Of a DNA stretch of 64,000 nt, positions 16,761 to 25,047 are shown in pieces (the first letter of the stretch is position 1; every line of letters starts with the position of its first letter). The DNA comes from Streptomyces antarcticus (lineage in GTDB: Bacteria; Actinomycetota; Actinomycetes; Streptomycetales; Streptomycetaceae), in contig NZ_JAPNLM010000022.1 of the NCBI RefSeq assembly GCF_026627255.1, positions 81,950 through 145,949 of the forward strand, given 5' to 3'. The notes under the pieces were generated by a model that was not told where the DNA came from, made no database searches, and saw only the letters and a list, made by a program, of their open reading frames with translations. The position numbers and the translations under genes were made by a program.

Positions 16761-17942
16761 GTGTCCAGACCCGAGGGAGTGGAGCGCATTCTGCGGAATG
16801 CCGCGCCGCACGCGCTGTTCGACAAGGTCCGCGACGTCCTCGCCCAGAGGTACGGAGCCCACGCCGTCGAACTCCTGATGGCGGACTACGCCATGACCAG
16901 GCTCCAGCCGGTGACCGACCTCCCGGACACCGCCGAGCCGCTGTCCGTGCACGCGAGTGCCCAGGGCCGCGCCTTCGGCGCGCAGGAGGCGTACGTCGTC
17001 ACCGACCGCGCCGGTGTGACCGTGCACCTGCCGGTCAGCGTCCGGGGCGACCGCCTCGCCGTCCTGAGCATCGGCCTGCCCGTGGACGCCTACGCCCCGG
17101 ACCGCCTGGGCGAGCTGCAGGACGTCGCCGACGCCCTCGCCCACGAGATCCTCGTCGCCGAGCGCGACACCGACGTCTTCCTCCGGGCGAGGCGGGCCAC
17201 CCGGCTCACCCTGGCCGCGGAGATGCAGTGGCAACTGCTCCCCGGCCGGTCCTGCTCCCGCCCCGAGTACGACCTCGGCGGACAGCTGGAGCCCGCGTAC
17301 GCCATCTTCGGCGACTGCTTCGACTGGTCGACCTCCGCCGGCCACCTGACGCTGACGGTGAACAACGGCATGGGGGAGGGGATCGACGCCGCCCTGTTGA
17401 CCAACCTCGCCGTGAGCGCCCTGCGCAACGCCCGCCGGGGCGGCCTCGGCCTCGTGGACCAGGCCAGCCTCGCCGACCAGGCCATCTACGGCCAGCACCA
17501 GGGCCGGCAGCACCTCGCCATGCTCCTGATGCGCTTCTGCCTGCCGACCGGCGAGGTCGAGATCATCGACGCCGGCTCCCCCCGGATCTGGCGGCTCCGG
17601 CAGGGCGTGGTGGAGGCGGTCGAGCTGGAGGCCCAGCTCCCGCTGGGCATGTTCGAGGACACCGTCTACACCGTCCAGCGCTTCCGGGTCCTGCCCGGGG
17701 ACCGGCTCTTCTTCCTGAGCGACGGGGTCTACGACGTCGCCTCGCCCGGCGGCGAGCTGTACAGCCTGCACGCCCTGGCCCGGGCCGTCACGAACACCCG
17801 GCTGCTCCCGCCTTCCCAGGTGCCCCGGGCGATCCTGGAGGAGCTCGCCGGGCACCGCGGCCAGATCGACGCGGAGGACGACGCCATGGTCGTCTGCCTC
17901 GACTGGCACGGCCGCCCGGACACGGCGCTCGTGGAGCCGTAG
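16761..17942 (+). CDS. Divergent PP2C/SpoIIE-type phosphatase
   Basis: 393 aa from GTG 16761 (AGGCAGGA about 10 bases upstream). A GAF-like N-terminal half (SVHASAQGRAFGAQEAYV) is followed by a SpoIIE-type domain from about residue 190. The first Asp motif survives (FGDCFDW), as do LSDGVYD and the closing AEDDAMVV. The usual GDV-x-GHG is NNGMGEG, replacing a metal-binding Asp with Asn. Such divergent members occur in Streptomyces; activity may be altered. It likely acts on an anti-anti-sigma factor, and the nearest candidate is the STAS protein at 22046. Confidence 0.8.
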   Translation: MSRPEGVERILRNAAPHALFDKVRDVLAQRYGAHAVELLMADYAMTRLQPVTDLPDTAEPLSVHASAQGRAFGAQEAYVVTDRAGVTVHLPVSVRGDRLAVLSIGLPVDAYAPDRLGELQDVADALAHEILVAERDTDVFLRARRATRLTLAAEMQWQLLPGRSCSRPEYDLGGQLEPAYAIFGDCFDWSTSAGHLTLTVNNGMGEGIDAALLTNLAVSALRNARRGGLGLVDQASLADQAIYGQHQGRQHLAMLLMRFCLPTGEVEIIDAGSPRIWRLRQGVVEAVELEAQLPLGMFEDTVYTVQRFRVLPGDRLFFLSDGVYDVASPGGELYSLHALARAVTNTRLLPPSQVPRAILEELAGHRGQIDAEDDAMVVCLDWHGRPDTALVEP

Positions 17943-18260
17943 GCGCTTCGCAGTGGTCGACACGGCGCGGAACGGCAACCCTCCGCGGCCGTCAGCGCCG
18001 CCGCGGAACTGCTCGAAGTGCTCCGGGCCCGCGGACAGGACCGTGCGGAGCGCGCGCCCAGCCGCACCAGCCGCCGGGAGGTCGGGCTGCGCCTCACCCC
18101 GCGGGGCAGGGCGCTGCTGGAGGAACAGCGGGCGATCCGCTCGCGCGAGATGTCGGCGGTGCTGGACCGGATGCCGGCGGCGGCCGTCGAGGCCCTGATC
18201 GTGGGCCTGACCGGCTTTCGGGAGGCCGAGGGCGAGGTCTTCGCCGCCCCGCGGAGGTGA
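17943..18260 (+). pseudogene. MarR-family relic lacking its helix-turn-helix
   Basis: Directly after the phosphatase stop, the frame reads SAAAELLEVLRARGQD. It then jumps to a MarR wing and C-terminal helix (SRREVGLRLTPRGRALLEE to a TGA at 18258-18260). Compared with the intact MarR at 16150-16659, the N-terminal helix and the wing are present but about 60-70 residues carrying the DNA-binding helices are missing. No start codon with a ribosome site is visible. This looks like an internal deletion in a former gene. Confidence 0.65.
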
Positions 18261-18548
18261 CTCCGGACACGGCCGGGCAGGGTCCCGCGGCCCCGGAGGG
18301 AGTGGGCCGGGAGCAGGGCGGGCCCCCGGAATCCGGCCGGACAGCGGCTCCCGCGGGGGATTCCGACGGCGCCTGGGGAGGTGTCCGCGCGGAGGGGGTC
18401 GGGGACGGGGTCGCCCGTTGGGGGAGGGCGAGGATAATTGACCAGTTAAAATATTGCCTAACGGCAAATGATCACTCTAAGCTCGCCCCGGACGTAACAG
18501 GCGCCCGCAGGGCGTCCGCGCTCTCTTGTGAGAAGGGAAACGAACGCC
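18261..18548. other. Intergenic region with AT-rich promoter segment
   Basis: 288 bp without a gene. The first 170 bp are GC-rich and featureless. At 18434-18480 the sequence becomes AT-rich, with a TTGACC -35-like box (18438-18443). A TTGCC-TAAC-GGCAA dyad (18454-18467) may be an operator for the phosphatase/kinase operon. Confidence 0.5.
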
Positions 18549-19832
18549 ATGGGGAGCGCTCTCGGTCTGGGCTCGCAGTATCCCGCCGACCACGCGAGAC
18601 CGCCCGCGGCCCACCCGCCGCGGCAGACCTCCTCCGTAGAGCGCGACCACTTCGAGACGCTCTTGAGCGGTCTGCCGCCCCACGTCCTGCTCATCGAGGA
18701 CGACGAGGGCGACGCGCTCCTGGTCGAGGAACTGGTGGAGGACAGCGGGGTCGACGTCCGCCTCGGACGGGCCCGCTCCCTCGCCCACGGCCTGTACCAG
18801 CTGGAGACCGAGCGCCCCCAGTGCGTCCTGCTCGACCTGCACCTGCCCGACGCCCAGGGGCTCGACGCGCTCAACAAGGTGCTGGCCAAGTCCGCCGAGG
18901 CCGCCGTCGTCGTCCTCACCGGCCTCTCCGAGGAACAGGCCGGCCTCGCGGCCGTCGCGGCCGGCGCCCAGGACTACCTGGTGAAGGGCCGCCTCGAAGC
19001 CGACGTCTTCATGCGGGCCATCCGCTACGCCGTGCAGCGAAAGCAGACCGAGCTCGCCGCGGCCGCCCTCCAGACCGGTCGGCTGCGCGCGGAGGAGAAC
19101 GCCCGCCTGGAACGCGGCCTCCTGCCGACGCCCCTGCTGCTGGACGACTCCGTCACGGTGTGCGCCCGCTACCGGCCCGGCCGCGCACAGGCCCTCCTGG
19201 GCGGCGACTTCTACGACGTGGTGCAGACCTCCGACGGGGCCACGCACGCCGTCGTCGGCGACGTCTCCGGTCACGGACCGGACGAGGCGGCCCTCGGCGT
19301 CTGCCTCCGCGTGGCGTGGCGCGCGTTCGTCATGGCCGGCGCCCGCGGTCAGGAGCTGCTCGACCTCCTGGAGAAGATCCTGGTGGCGGAGCGGTCCGGA
19401 CCCGAGATCTTCGCCACCCTCATCGCCGTGACCCGCCGGCCGGGCGACCCCCACATCTCCGTCCGGCGCGCCGGCCACCCCGGCTTCCTCGTCCGCTCCT
19501 CGGCGGGCGTACGACTGGAAGCGGTCGCGGGGGGCCCGGCGCTCGGCATCATGCCGGACTGGGACTCGGACTGGCCCGTGACGGAGATCCCGGTCGAGCC
19601 GTCCGGCGCCGTGATGCTCTTCACCGACGGGCTGATCGAAGGCCGGACCGGTCCCGGTTCCCAGCGCCTCGACGAGCACGGCCTGCTCGACATCGCCCGC
19701 CGGCACACCGACCTCCCCGCCGACGCGTTCGTCGACACCCTGATCCACACCGCGCAGAGCCTGGCCGCGGACTGGGGCGGGCTGGCCGACGACGTCGCCG
19801 TACTCCACCTCGAATGGAACTCCTCCCCGTGA
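18549..19832 (+). CDS. Response-regulator receiver fused to PP2C phosphatase
   Basis: 427 aa. The receiver domain (about residues 45-165: VLLIEDDEGDALLVEE, phospho-Asp in CVLLDLHLPD, Lys in YLVKG) is joined by a helix to a SpoIIE/RsbU phosphatase. That domain has intact motifs LGGDFYD, VVGDVSGHG, LFTDG and ADDVAV. Phosphorylation of the receiver should switch dephosphorylation of an anti-anti-sigma factor. The gene overlaps the kinase by GTGA and leads a five-gene set including STAS and RsbW-like partners. ATG 18549 follows AAGGG about 12 bases upstream. Confidence 0.92.
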   Translation: MGSALGLGSQYPADHARPPAAHPPRQTSSVERDHFETLLSGLPPHVLLIEDDEGDALLVEELVEDSGVDVRLGRARSLAHGLYQLETERPQCVLLDLHLPDAQGLDALNKVLAKSAEAAVVVLTGLSEEQAGLAAVAAGAQDYLVKGRLEADVFMRAIRYAVQRKQTELAAAALQTGRLRAEENARLERGLLPTPLLLDDSVTVCARYRPGRAQALLGGDFYDVVQTSDGATHAVVGDVSGHGPDEAALGVCLRVAWRAFVMAGARGQELLDLLEKILVAERSGPEIFATLIAVTRRPGDPHISVRRAGHPGFLVRSSAGVRLEAVAGGPALGIMPDWDSDWPVTEIPVEPSGAVMLFTDGLIEGRTGPGSQRLDEHGLLDIARRHTDLPADAFVDTLIHTAQSLAADWGGLADDVAVLHLEWNSSP

Positions 19833-21562
19833 CCTCCCCGGAACAACCGGAACAAGCAGGCCCCCCGCCCGCCCCCAGCGCCCCGAACCGGTCCGGTCGG
19901 CGCGGACTGAGCGTGCAGGCCTGGTTCATGACCGCGCTCGCCCTGCTCTCCGCCATGGTCCTCACGACGGCCGGGGTGGGCGCGGCGCTGCTGTCGAACA
20001 CCACCGCGGCGGGAGACCGGATCATCGACGGGATCGCTCCGGCCCAGCGGGACGCCCTCCGGTTGGAAGCGGCCCTGCTCGACCAGGAGACCGGGGTCCG
20101 CGGCTACCTCCTCGCCCGCGACGCCGCGCTGCTGGAGCCGTACGAGCGCGGCCGGGCGGCCGAGTCCGGCGCGTCGAAGCGGCTCGCGATGCTGCTCGAC
20201 GACGAGGACGGGGCGCAGGCCGACCTGAAGGCCGTAGAGGACGCCGCGCGCACCTGGCGCGACGAGTTCGCGACCCCCGCCGCCGCCTCGGTCCAGGCCG
20301 GGGGCACCGGGCCCTCCGTCCAGGACGGCACGGCGCGCTTCGACGAGGTGCGCCGGCGCGTCGAAGCACAGCAGACCCGGCTGGGCCAGATCCAGGCCGA
20401 CGCGCGCGAGACCTTCGGGGAGGCGCGCTCCGAGCGCGACCGCATCTTCCTGGTCATCGCCGCGACCTTCCTGCTGACGGCGGTCTGCCTCGCGATCCTG
20501 CTCCACGTGGGCGTCGTACGGCCGCTCGTCGCGGTGCGCGCCGCGTCCCGCCGGGTCGCCGAGGGCAAGTTCGACGAGGAGATCCCCGAGCGCGGCCCGG
20601 CCGACCTGCGCGCGCTCGCCCAGGCGGTGGAGGCCATGCGCCGCCGTACCGTCGAGGAACTGGAGGCCTCCCGGCTGAACGCGGAGGAACTCAAGCGCTC
20701 GGCCGCGGAGCTCGACGCGCAGGCGGTGGAACTGCGCCGCTCGAACGCCGAACTGGAGCAGTTCGCGTACGTGGCCTCGCACGACCTCCAGGAGCCGCTG
20801 CGCAAGGTCGCCTCGTTCTGCCAGCTGCTGGAGAAGCGCTACGGCGACCTGCTCGACGAGCGGGGGGCCCAGTACATCGGATTCGCGGTCGACGGCGCCA
20901 AGCGGATGCAGGTGCTGATCAACGACCTGCTGACGTTCTCCCGGGTGGGCCGCGTCCAGGACGCACGGATGACCGTCGCCCTCGACGACACGCTCGACCG
21001 GGCGCTGCGCAACCTCACGGCCGCCGTCGAGGAGAGCGGCGCCGAGGTCGTGCGGCCCGACGGGCTTCCCGAGGTGGAGGGCGACCCCACCCTCCTCACG
21101 ATGCTCTGGCAGAACCTCGTCGCCAACGCCGTCAAGTTCCGGGCGCCGGGACGGGCCCCGCGCGTCGAGATCGAGGTCCGGAGCGAAACCGAGGCCGACC
21201 CCGGCTTCCACACCTTCGCCGTCACCGACAACGGGATCGGCATCGCCCCCGAGTTCGCCGAGAAGGTCTTCGTGATCTTCCAGCGGCTGCACGGCCGGGA
21301 GGCCTACGGCGGCACCGGCATCGGCCTTTCGCTCTGCAAGAAGATCGTCGAGCACGCGGGCGGCCGCATCTGGATCGAGACCGACCGCACGGAGGGCACG
21401 CGGATGCTCTTCACCCTGCCCGTACGCGGCACGGACGAGCCCGCCTCCGCATCGGCCCCCGGGGCCGACGAACCCGCATCCCCCTCCGCGCCGGTCCCGG
21501 CCCGGACCCCGTCCTCGTCCCAGTCCGCCGAACCCGCGGCCGCGGAAGGAAACACCCCATGA
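19829..21562 (+). CDS. CHASE3 sensor histidine kinase (Cph1-like)
   Basis: 577 aa membrane kinase. Two membrane helices (about 31-54 and 206-227) enclose an extracellular CHASE3 domain (AALLDQETGVRGYLLARD). HAMP and a coiled coil (ELKRSAAELDAQAVELRRSN) follow. The HisKA-like motif is YVASHDLQEPLRKV (phospho-His about residue 317), and the HATPase shows NLVANAVKF, DNGIGI and GGTGIGLSLCKKI. GTG 19829 overlaps the preceding stop (GTGA), indicating coupling; ATG 19814 is an alternative. Its likely targets are the flanking receivers. Confidence 0.93.
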   Translation: MTSPEQPEQAGPPPAPSAPNRSGRRGLSVQAWFMTALALLSAMVLTTAGVGAALLSNTTAAGDRIIDGIAPAQRDALRLEAALLDQETGVRGYLLARDAALLEPYERGRAAESGASKRLAMLLDDEDGAQADLKAVEDAARTWRDEFATPAAASVQAGGTGPSVQDGTARFDEVRRRVEAQQTRLGQIQADARETFGEARSERDRIFLVIAATFLLTAVCLAILLHVGVVRPLVAVRAASRRVAEGKFDEEIPERGPADLRALAQAVEAMRRRTVEELEASRLNAEELKRSAAELDAQAVELRRSNAELEQFAYVASHDLQEPLRKVASFCQLLEKRYGDLLDERGAQYIGFAVDGAKRMQVLINDLLTFSRVGRVQDARMTVALDDTLDRALRNLTAAVEESGAEVVRPDGLPEVEGDPTLLTMLWQNLVANAVKFRAPGRAPRVEIEVRSETEADPGFHTFAVTDNGIGIAPEFAEKVFVIFQRLHGREAYGGTGIGLSLCKKIVEHAGGRIWIETDRTEGTRMLFTLPVRGTDEPASASAPGADEPASPSAPVPARTPSSSQSAEPAAAEGNTP

Positions 21563-22017
21563 CCACGCCCAGCCCCGGATTCCAGGCACAGCCCGCGGAA
21601 GTGCTCCTCGTCGAGGACGACGCGGGCGACGAGCTCATGACGCGCGAGGCGTTCGAGGACAACAAGATCGGCAACAACCTGCACGTCGTGCGGGACGGTC
21701 TGGAGGCCCTCGACTTCCTCTACCGCCGTGGCGAGCACACCGGAGCCCCCCGCCCCGACCTGATCCTCCTCGACCTGAACCTGCCCAAGTACGACGGCAG
21801 GCAGGTGCTCGAACAGATCAAGACCGACCCCGAGCTGAGCCACATCCCCGTGGTCGTGCTCACCACGTCGGCGGCCGAGGAGGACATCCTGCGGAGCTAC
21901 AAGCTGCACGCCAACGCGTACGTGACGAAGCCCGTGGACCTGGACCAGTTCATCCGGGCGATCCAGCAGATCGACGACTTCTTCGTCACCGTGGTGAAGC
22001 TGCCGCGGTCCGTCTGA
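21559..22017 (+). CDS. Single-domain response regulator (Rcp1-like)
   Basis: 152-residue stand-alone receiver with no output domain. It shows EVLLVEDDAGDELMTREAF, phospho-Asp in LILLDLNLPKYDG, Thr/Ser in VVLTTSAAE and Lys in VTKPVDLDQF. The ATG overlaps the kinase stop (ATGA), so the two proteins are translationally coupled. The sequence style resembles the partners of phytochrome-like kinases. It may relay or drain phosphate between the CHASE3 kinase and the receiver-PP2C protein. Confidence 0.93.
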   Translation: MTTPSPGFQAQPAEVLLVEDDAGDELMTREAFEDNKIGNNLHVVRDGLEALDFLYRRGEHTGAPRPDLILLDLNLPKYDGRQVLEQIKTDPELSHIPVVVLTTSAAEEDILRSYKLHANAYVTKPVDLDQFIRAIQQIDDFFVTVVKLPRSV

Positions 22018-22045
22018 CATCACGCAAAGAAAGAGGTGGGGAACC

Positions 22046-22423
22046 ATGGACACGCACCACGCCGGCACGTACGGCGCCGACGCGCGCAACAGCGTCGAGA
22101 CGCGGACCGAGGGCGACGTGCGCGTCGTCGTGATGGCGGGCGAGTTCGACATGGACGGGGCGGACGAGCTGCGGACGGCCCTGGACCCCGAGGCCGACGG
22201 CGTCGCCCGGTTCGTCCTGGACGTCTCCGGAGTGACCTTCGCGGACTCGACCGCGCTCAGCATCATGCTGCAGCCCGCACTGAACCGGCCGGTCGTACTG
22301 GCGGGAGAGATCCCGAGCCGACTGGGGCGGCTGCTCGAAGTCACGGGCGCCGACCGGGCCTTCGCCGTCGCGCCGACCGTGGCCGAGGCCGTGGTGCTGA
22401 TCGTCCCGCCGAGGCGCCGCTGA
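22046..22423 (+). CDS. STAS-domain anti-sigma factor antagonist
   Basis: 125 aa RsbV/SpoIIAA-like protein. The STAS core reads VRVVVMAGEFDMDGADEL and FVLDVSGVTFADSTALSIM, with Ser68 in ADST as the expected phosphorylation site. When dephosphorylated it should bind an RsbW-like kinase and release a sigma factor. It lies 28 bp after the receiver gene with AAGAGGTGGGG as ribosome site. It is the natural substrate of the operon's PP2C proteins. Confidence 0.9.
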   Translation: MDTHHAGTYGADARNSVETRTEGDVRVVVMAGEFDMDGADELRTALDPEADGVARFVLDVSGVTFADSTALSIMLQPALNRPVVLAGEIPSRLGRLLEVTGADRAFAVAPTVAEAVVLIVPPRRR

Positions 22424-22442
22424 ACACGGAGCGTCATGAGGC

Positions 22443-22500
22443 GACCGTGATGTTTGCCTCTGCGATTGCGGGGGCGCGTACGGGGCAAACGGTCACGGTC
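22443..22500 (+). terminator. Stem-loop between STAS and RsbW-like genes
   Basis: GACCGTGATGTTTGCC (22443-22458) pairs with 22484-22500, with a small bulge and a 25-nt loop. It lies in the intercistronic gap and may attenuate or process the message. Confidence 0.55.
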
Positions 22501-22531
22501 TGGACGTGAGGAGACGGCTGAGGAGGTGAAC

Positions 22532-22981
22532 GTGCGACCCGTGGACACCGGACCGGCCTACCCGGTCCCACGGACCGCCATGCAGGCGAGGGACCGTGTG
22601 CAGTCGCTCATCGAATCGTCCGGGATCCTGCCGGAGACATCCGGTCCCCCCGGGGAGGACGTGCTGAGCGACGCGCTGCTCGTGACCTCGGAACTGGCGA
22701 CGAACGCGATCCGCCACGGCGGCGGGATCGTCGGGTTCAGTGCCTCCGTGTCGTCGGACGGACTGCTGCTCGCGGTCGCCGACGCCAGCGGCGACCACCC
22801 GGTGACCCTGGTCCGGCCGCCCGGAACCTTCCCCGTGGGCGGATTCGGCTGGCCCCTCATCTGCCGGCTCGCGCGGAGCGTACGGATCCTGCCGGCGCAG
22901 CCCGTAGGCAAGCGCATCGAGGTCCTCGTGCCGCTGGACGGCGCCGACAGCCCCCCGGTACGGGTCCCGGACCAGCGCTGA
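22532..22981 (+). CDS. RsbW-like anti-sigma/serine kinase (HATPase)
   Basis: 149 aa from GTG 22532, five bases after AGGAGG. The GHKL ATPase motifs are SELATNAIRHGG (N box), VADASGDHP (G1) and GGFGWPLICRLA (G2). It is the expected kinase for the STAS protein and may bind a SigB-type sigma factor, such as the one at 37656. It is the last gene of the signalling operon. A related protein lies at 37147. Confidence 0.88.
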   Translation: MRPVDTGPAYPVPRTAMQARDRVQSLIESSGILPETSGPPGEDVLSDALLVTSELATNAIRHGGGIVGFSASVSSDGLLLAVADASGDHPVTLVRPPGTFPVGGFGWPLICRLARSVRILPAQPVGKRIEVLVPLDGADSPPVRVPDQR

Positions 22982-23103
22982 CCCGTGCGCCCGGCCCGGG
23001 CGGCACGGACGGTCGAAGCGGCCCGCCGATCCCGGTGTACCCGCCGCCGCGCCAACCCCGGGTCGCCGCGCATCATTCGGCCGGGACGGGCAACACGTGC
23101 CCC

Positions 23104-24966
23104 ATGAAGCGAAGATGCGACGCGCCCGCGCGGGGGACCTGGCCGGTGCTGCTCCTTCCGGTCCAGGCCGCCCTGATGGTGGGTCTCGGGGTACTGGTTA
23201 CGGGGCCGGCCGCCGGCCACTGGCCGTTCGCGGCGGAGAGCCGCGCCAACCAGGACCTGGCCGAGCGGCGCGCCGCGCCGGTCACCGGCGTATCCGAATG
23301 GCTGTCCGCGATGGCCGCCACGGAGACGATCATCGGCGTGACCCTGCTGTGCATCGTGGCGCTGCTGGTACTGCCCCGCGTCGCGTGGCGCACCGAGGCA
23401 CTGTTCCTCGGCGCGTCGGTCGCCGCGCAGTCGGCGGTGTTCGTGGTGGTGACGATGTTCGTGCAGCGGCCGCGCCCCGCCGTCCCACGGCTGGACGGGG
23501 CCCCGCCGACGTCGAGTTTCCCCTCCGGGCACGTCGGCGCCTCCGTCGCGCTCTACGGCGGCCTGGCCGTCATCGCGCTGCTGCGGATGCGGGGGCCCTG
23601 GCGGTACGCCGTGTCGGGCGCCCTCCTGCTCGTCCCGCCCGCCGTTGGAATGTCCCGGATGTACCGGGGCATGCACTTCCCCACCGATGTGGTGGGCGGC
23701 CTGCTCAACGGCGCGGCGACGCTCCTCGTCATGGGGTTCGCGCTCCTGTACGGCCGTGAGTCGGCGAAGTCGGCCAAGTCGGCCAAGTCGGCGAGGACGG
23801 CGAAGTCGGCGGCGTCCGCAGGTTCATCGGAGTCGGAGGAGTCCCCCTCCGGGGGCGGCGTGGCCACCGCGGGCTCCCCGGGCCCCGCAGGTTCCGCGGG
23901 TTCCGCCCGCCCCGGCGGCGGTGCCCCCGCCGGCCGCACGGTCGTCGTGGTCCGCCATTCGCTCGGCTGCCCGGACGAACCGGCCGACCGGGTACGCGCC
24001 GTGCTCACCGCGCGCGGATACCGCGACCAGCGCTGGATCCCGACCTCGGCCGAGCGCCCCTGCGGGGCCCTGGCCGAGGAGATCGCCGCTTCTGCCCCCG
24101 CCCTCGTGGTGGTCTGCGGAGGCGACGGCACCCTGCGCGCCTGCGCCGACGTCGTGGCCGGTACGGGCATCCCGCTGGCCGTCGCGCCCTGCGGCACCGG
24201 CAACCTCCTCGCGCGGAACCTGGGCCTGCCCCTGGACCCGGCCGGCGCCCTGGACGAGGCCCTGGCCGGCGAAAGCTTCGGGATCGACGTCGGCCGGGTC
24301 GAGGGCGACGGCCTCGCGCCGACCCGGTTCACGGTCATGACGGGTGCCGGGTTCGACGCCGCGATGGTCCGGGACGCCTCGCCGTGGCTCAAGTCCCGGC
24401 TGGGCTGGGCCGCGTACGTACTCTCCGCCCTGCGGCACCTCGGCGACCCCGGCATGCGGCTGTCGATCCGGATCGACGGCGGCCGCCGCCACCGGCGCCG
24501 GGCCCGCATGGTCGTCATCGGGAACGTCGGCACCCTGCAGGGCGGCCTGCCGCTCCTGCCGGGCGCGCGACCGGACAGCGGACGGCTGGAGGTGGTGCTG
24601 TTCGACCCCCGCGGCGCCCTCGGCTGGTTCACCGCGGCCGGACACCTCGCGGCCCGAATCCTGCGCGGCCGCGCCCCGCTGCGCCAAGCGGCGTCGGCTC
24701 AGGCGGACGGGCGCCGCGAAGCCGGCGGCGCGCTGGAGTACTTCAGCGCCACCCGGGTCGACATCCGCTGCGCGGTTCCCCAGCCCCGCGAGATCGACGG
24801 CGATGTCGTGGCCGACGGCACCCGGCTGACCGTGGCGGTCGAGCCCGGGGCCCTGCGGATGTACCTGCCCCGGGCGCCCTCGGCCCCTGGCGGGGTCGCC
24901 GGCCCCCGGGCGGCCGAGGGCCGCACCGGGCGCCGCCCGGCGGCCCCCGCGCACCAGCCGCGCTGA
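23104..24966 (+). CDS. PAP2 phosphatase-diacylglycerol kinase fusion
   Basis: 620 aa fusion of two opposing lipid enzymes. The N-terminal half is a membrane PAP2 domain: QRPRP, SFPSGHVGAS and SRMYRGMHFPTD; the usual motif-1 Lys is not visible. A variable linker of 9-bp repeats (SAKSAKSAKSARTAK) joins it to a DAG/lipid kinase domain with GGDGTLRACADVVAG and CGTGNLLARNLGLP. It could cycle phosphatidate and diacylglycerol, or handle undecaprenyl or sphingoid lipids. ATG 23104 has only a weak GGGACGGG ahead; an upstream GTG (23035) is possible. It forms a block with YihY and PAP2 genes. Confidence 0.9.
   Translation: MKRRCDAPARGTWPVLLLPVQAALMVGLGVLVTGPAAGHWPFAAESRANQDLAERRAAPVTGVSEWLSAMAATETIIGVTLLCIVALLVLPRVAWRTEALFLGASVAAQSAVFVVVTMFVQRPRPAVPRLDGAPPTSSFPSGHVGASVALYGGLAVIALLRMRGPWRYAVSGALLLVPPAVGMSRMYRGMHFPTDVVGGLLNGAATLLVMGFALLYGRESAKSAKSAKSARTAKSAASAGSSESEESPSGGGVATAGSPGPAGSAGSARPGGGAPAGRTVVVVRHSLGCPDEPADRVRAVLTARGYRDQRWIPTSAERPCGALAEEIAASAPALVVVCGGDGTLRACADVVAGTGIPLAVAPCGTGNLLARNLGLPLDPAGALDEALAGESFGIDVGRVEGDGLAPTRFTVMTGAGFDAAMVRDASPWLKSRLGWAAYVLSALRHLGDPGMRLSIRIDGGRRHRRRARMVVIGNVGTLQGGLPLLPGARPDSGRLEVVLFDPRGALGWFTAAGHLAARILRGRAPLRQAASAQADGRREAGGALEYFSATRVDIRCAVPQPREIDGDVVADGTRLTVAVEPGALRMYLPRAPSAPGGVAGPRAAEGRTGRRPAAPAHQPR
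23761..23814 (+). repeat. Six degenerate 9-bp tandem repeats
   Basis: Units of the type TCGGCCAAG run head-to-tail and encode a Ser-Ala-Lys repeat linking the PAP2 and kinase domains. Copy changes would keep frame. Confidence 0.85.
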
Positions 24967-25047
24967 CACCGGCCACGAGCGGGCCGGCGCACCGCCGTAC
25001 CGCCGCGCCGCAGGAAACCGTACGAGGAACAGAGGGACAGGGGAACG

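Noticed and set aside
17228..19828. Long frame preceding the histidine kinase
   Set aside because: Runs through the phosphatase and receiver-PP2C genes in another frame without any domain; the kinase starts at 19829.
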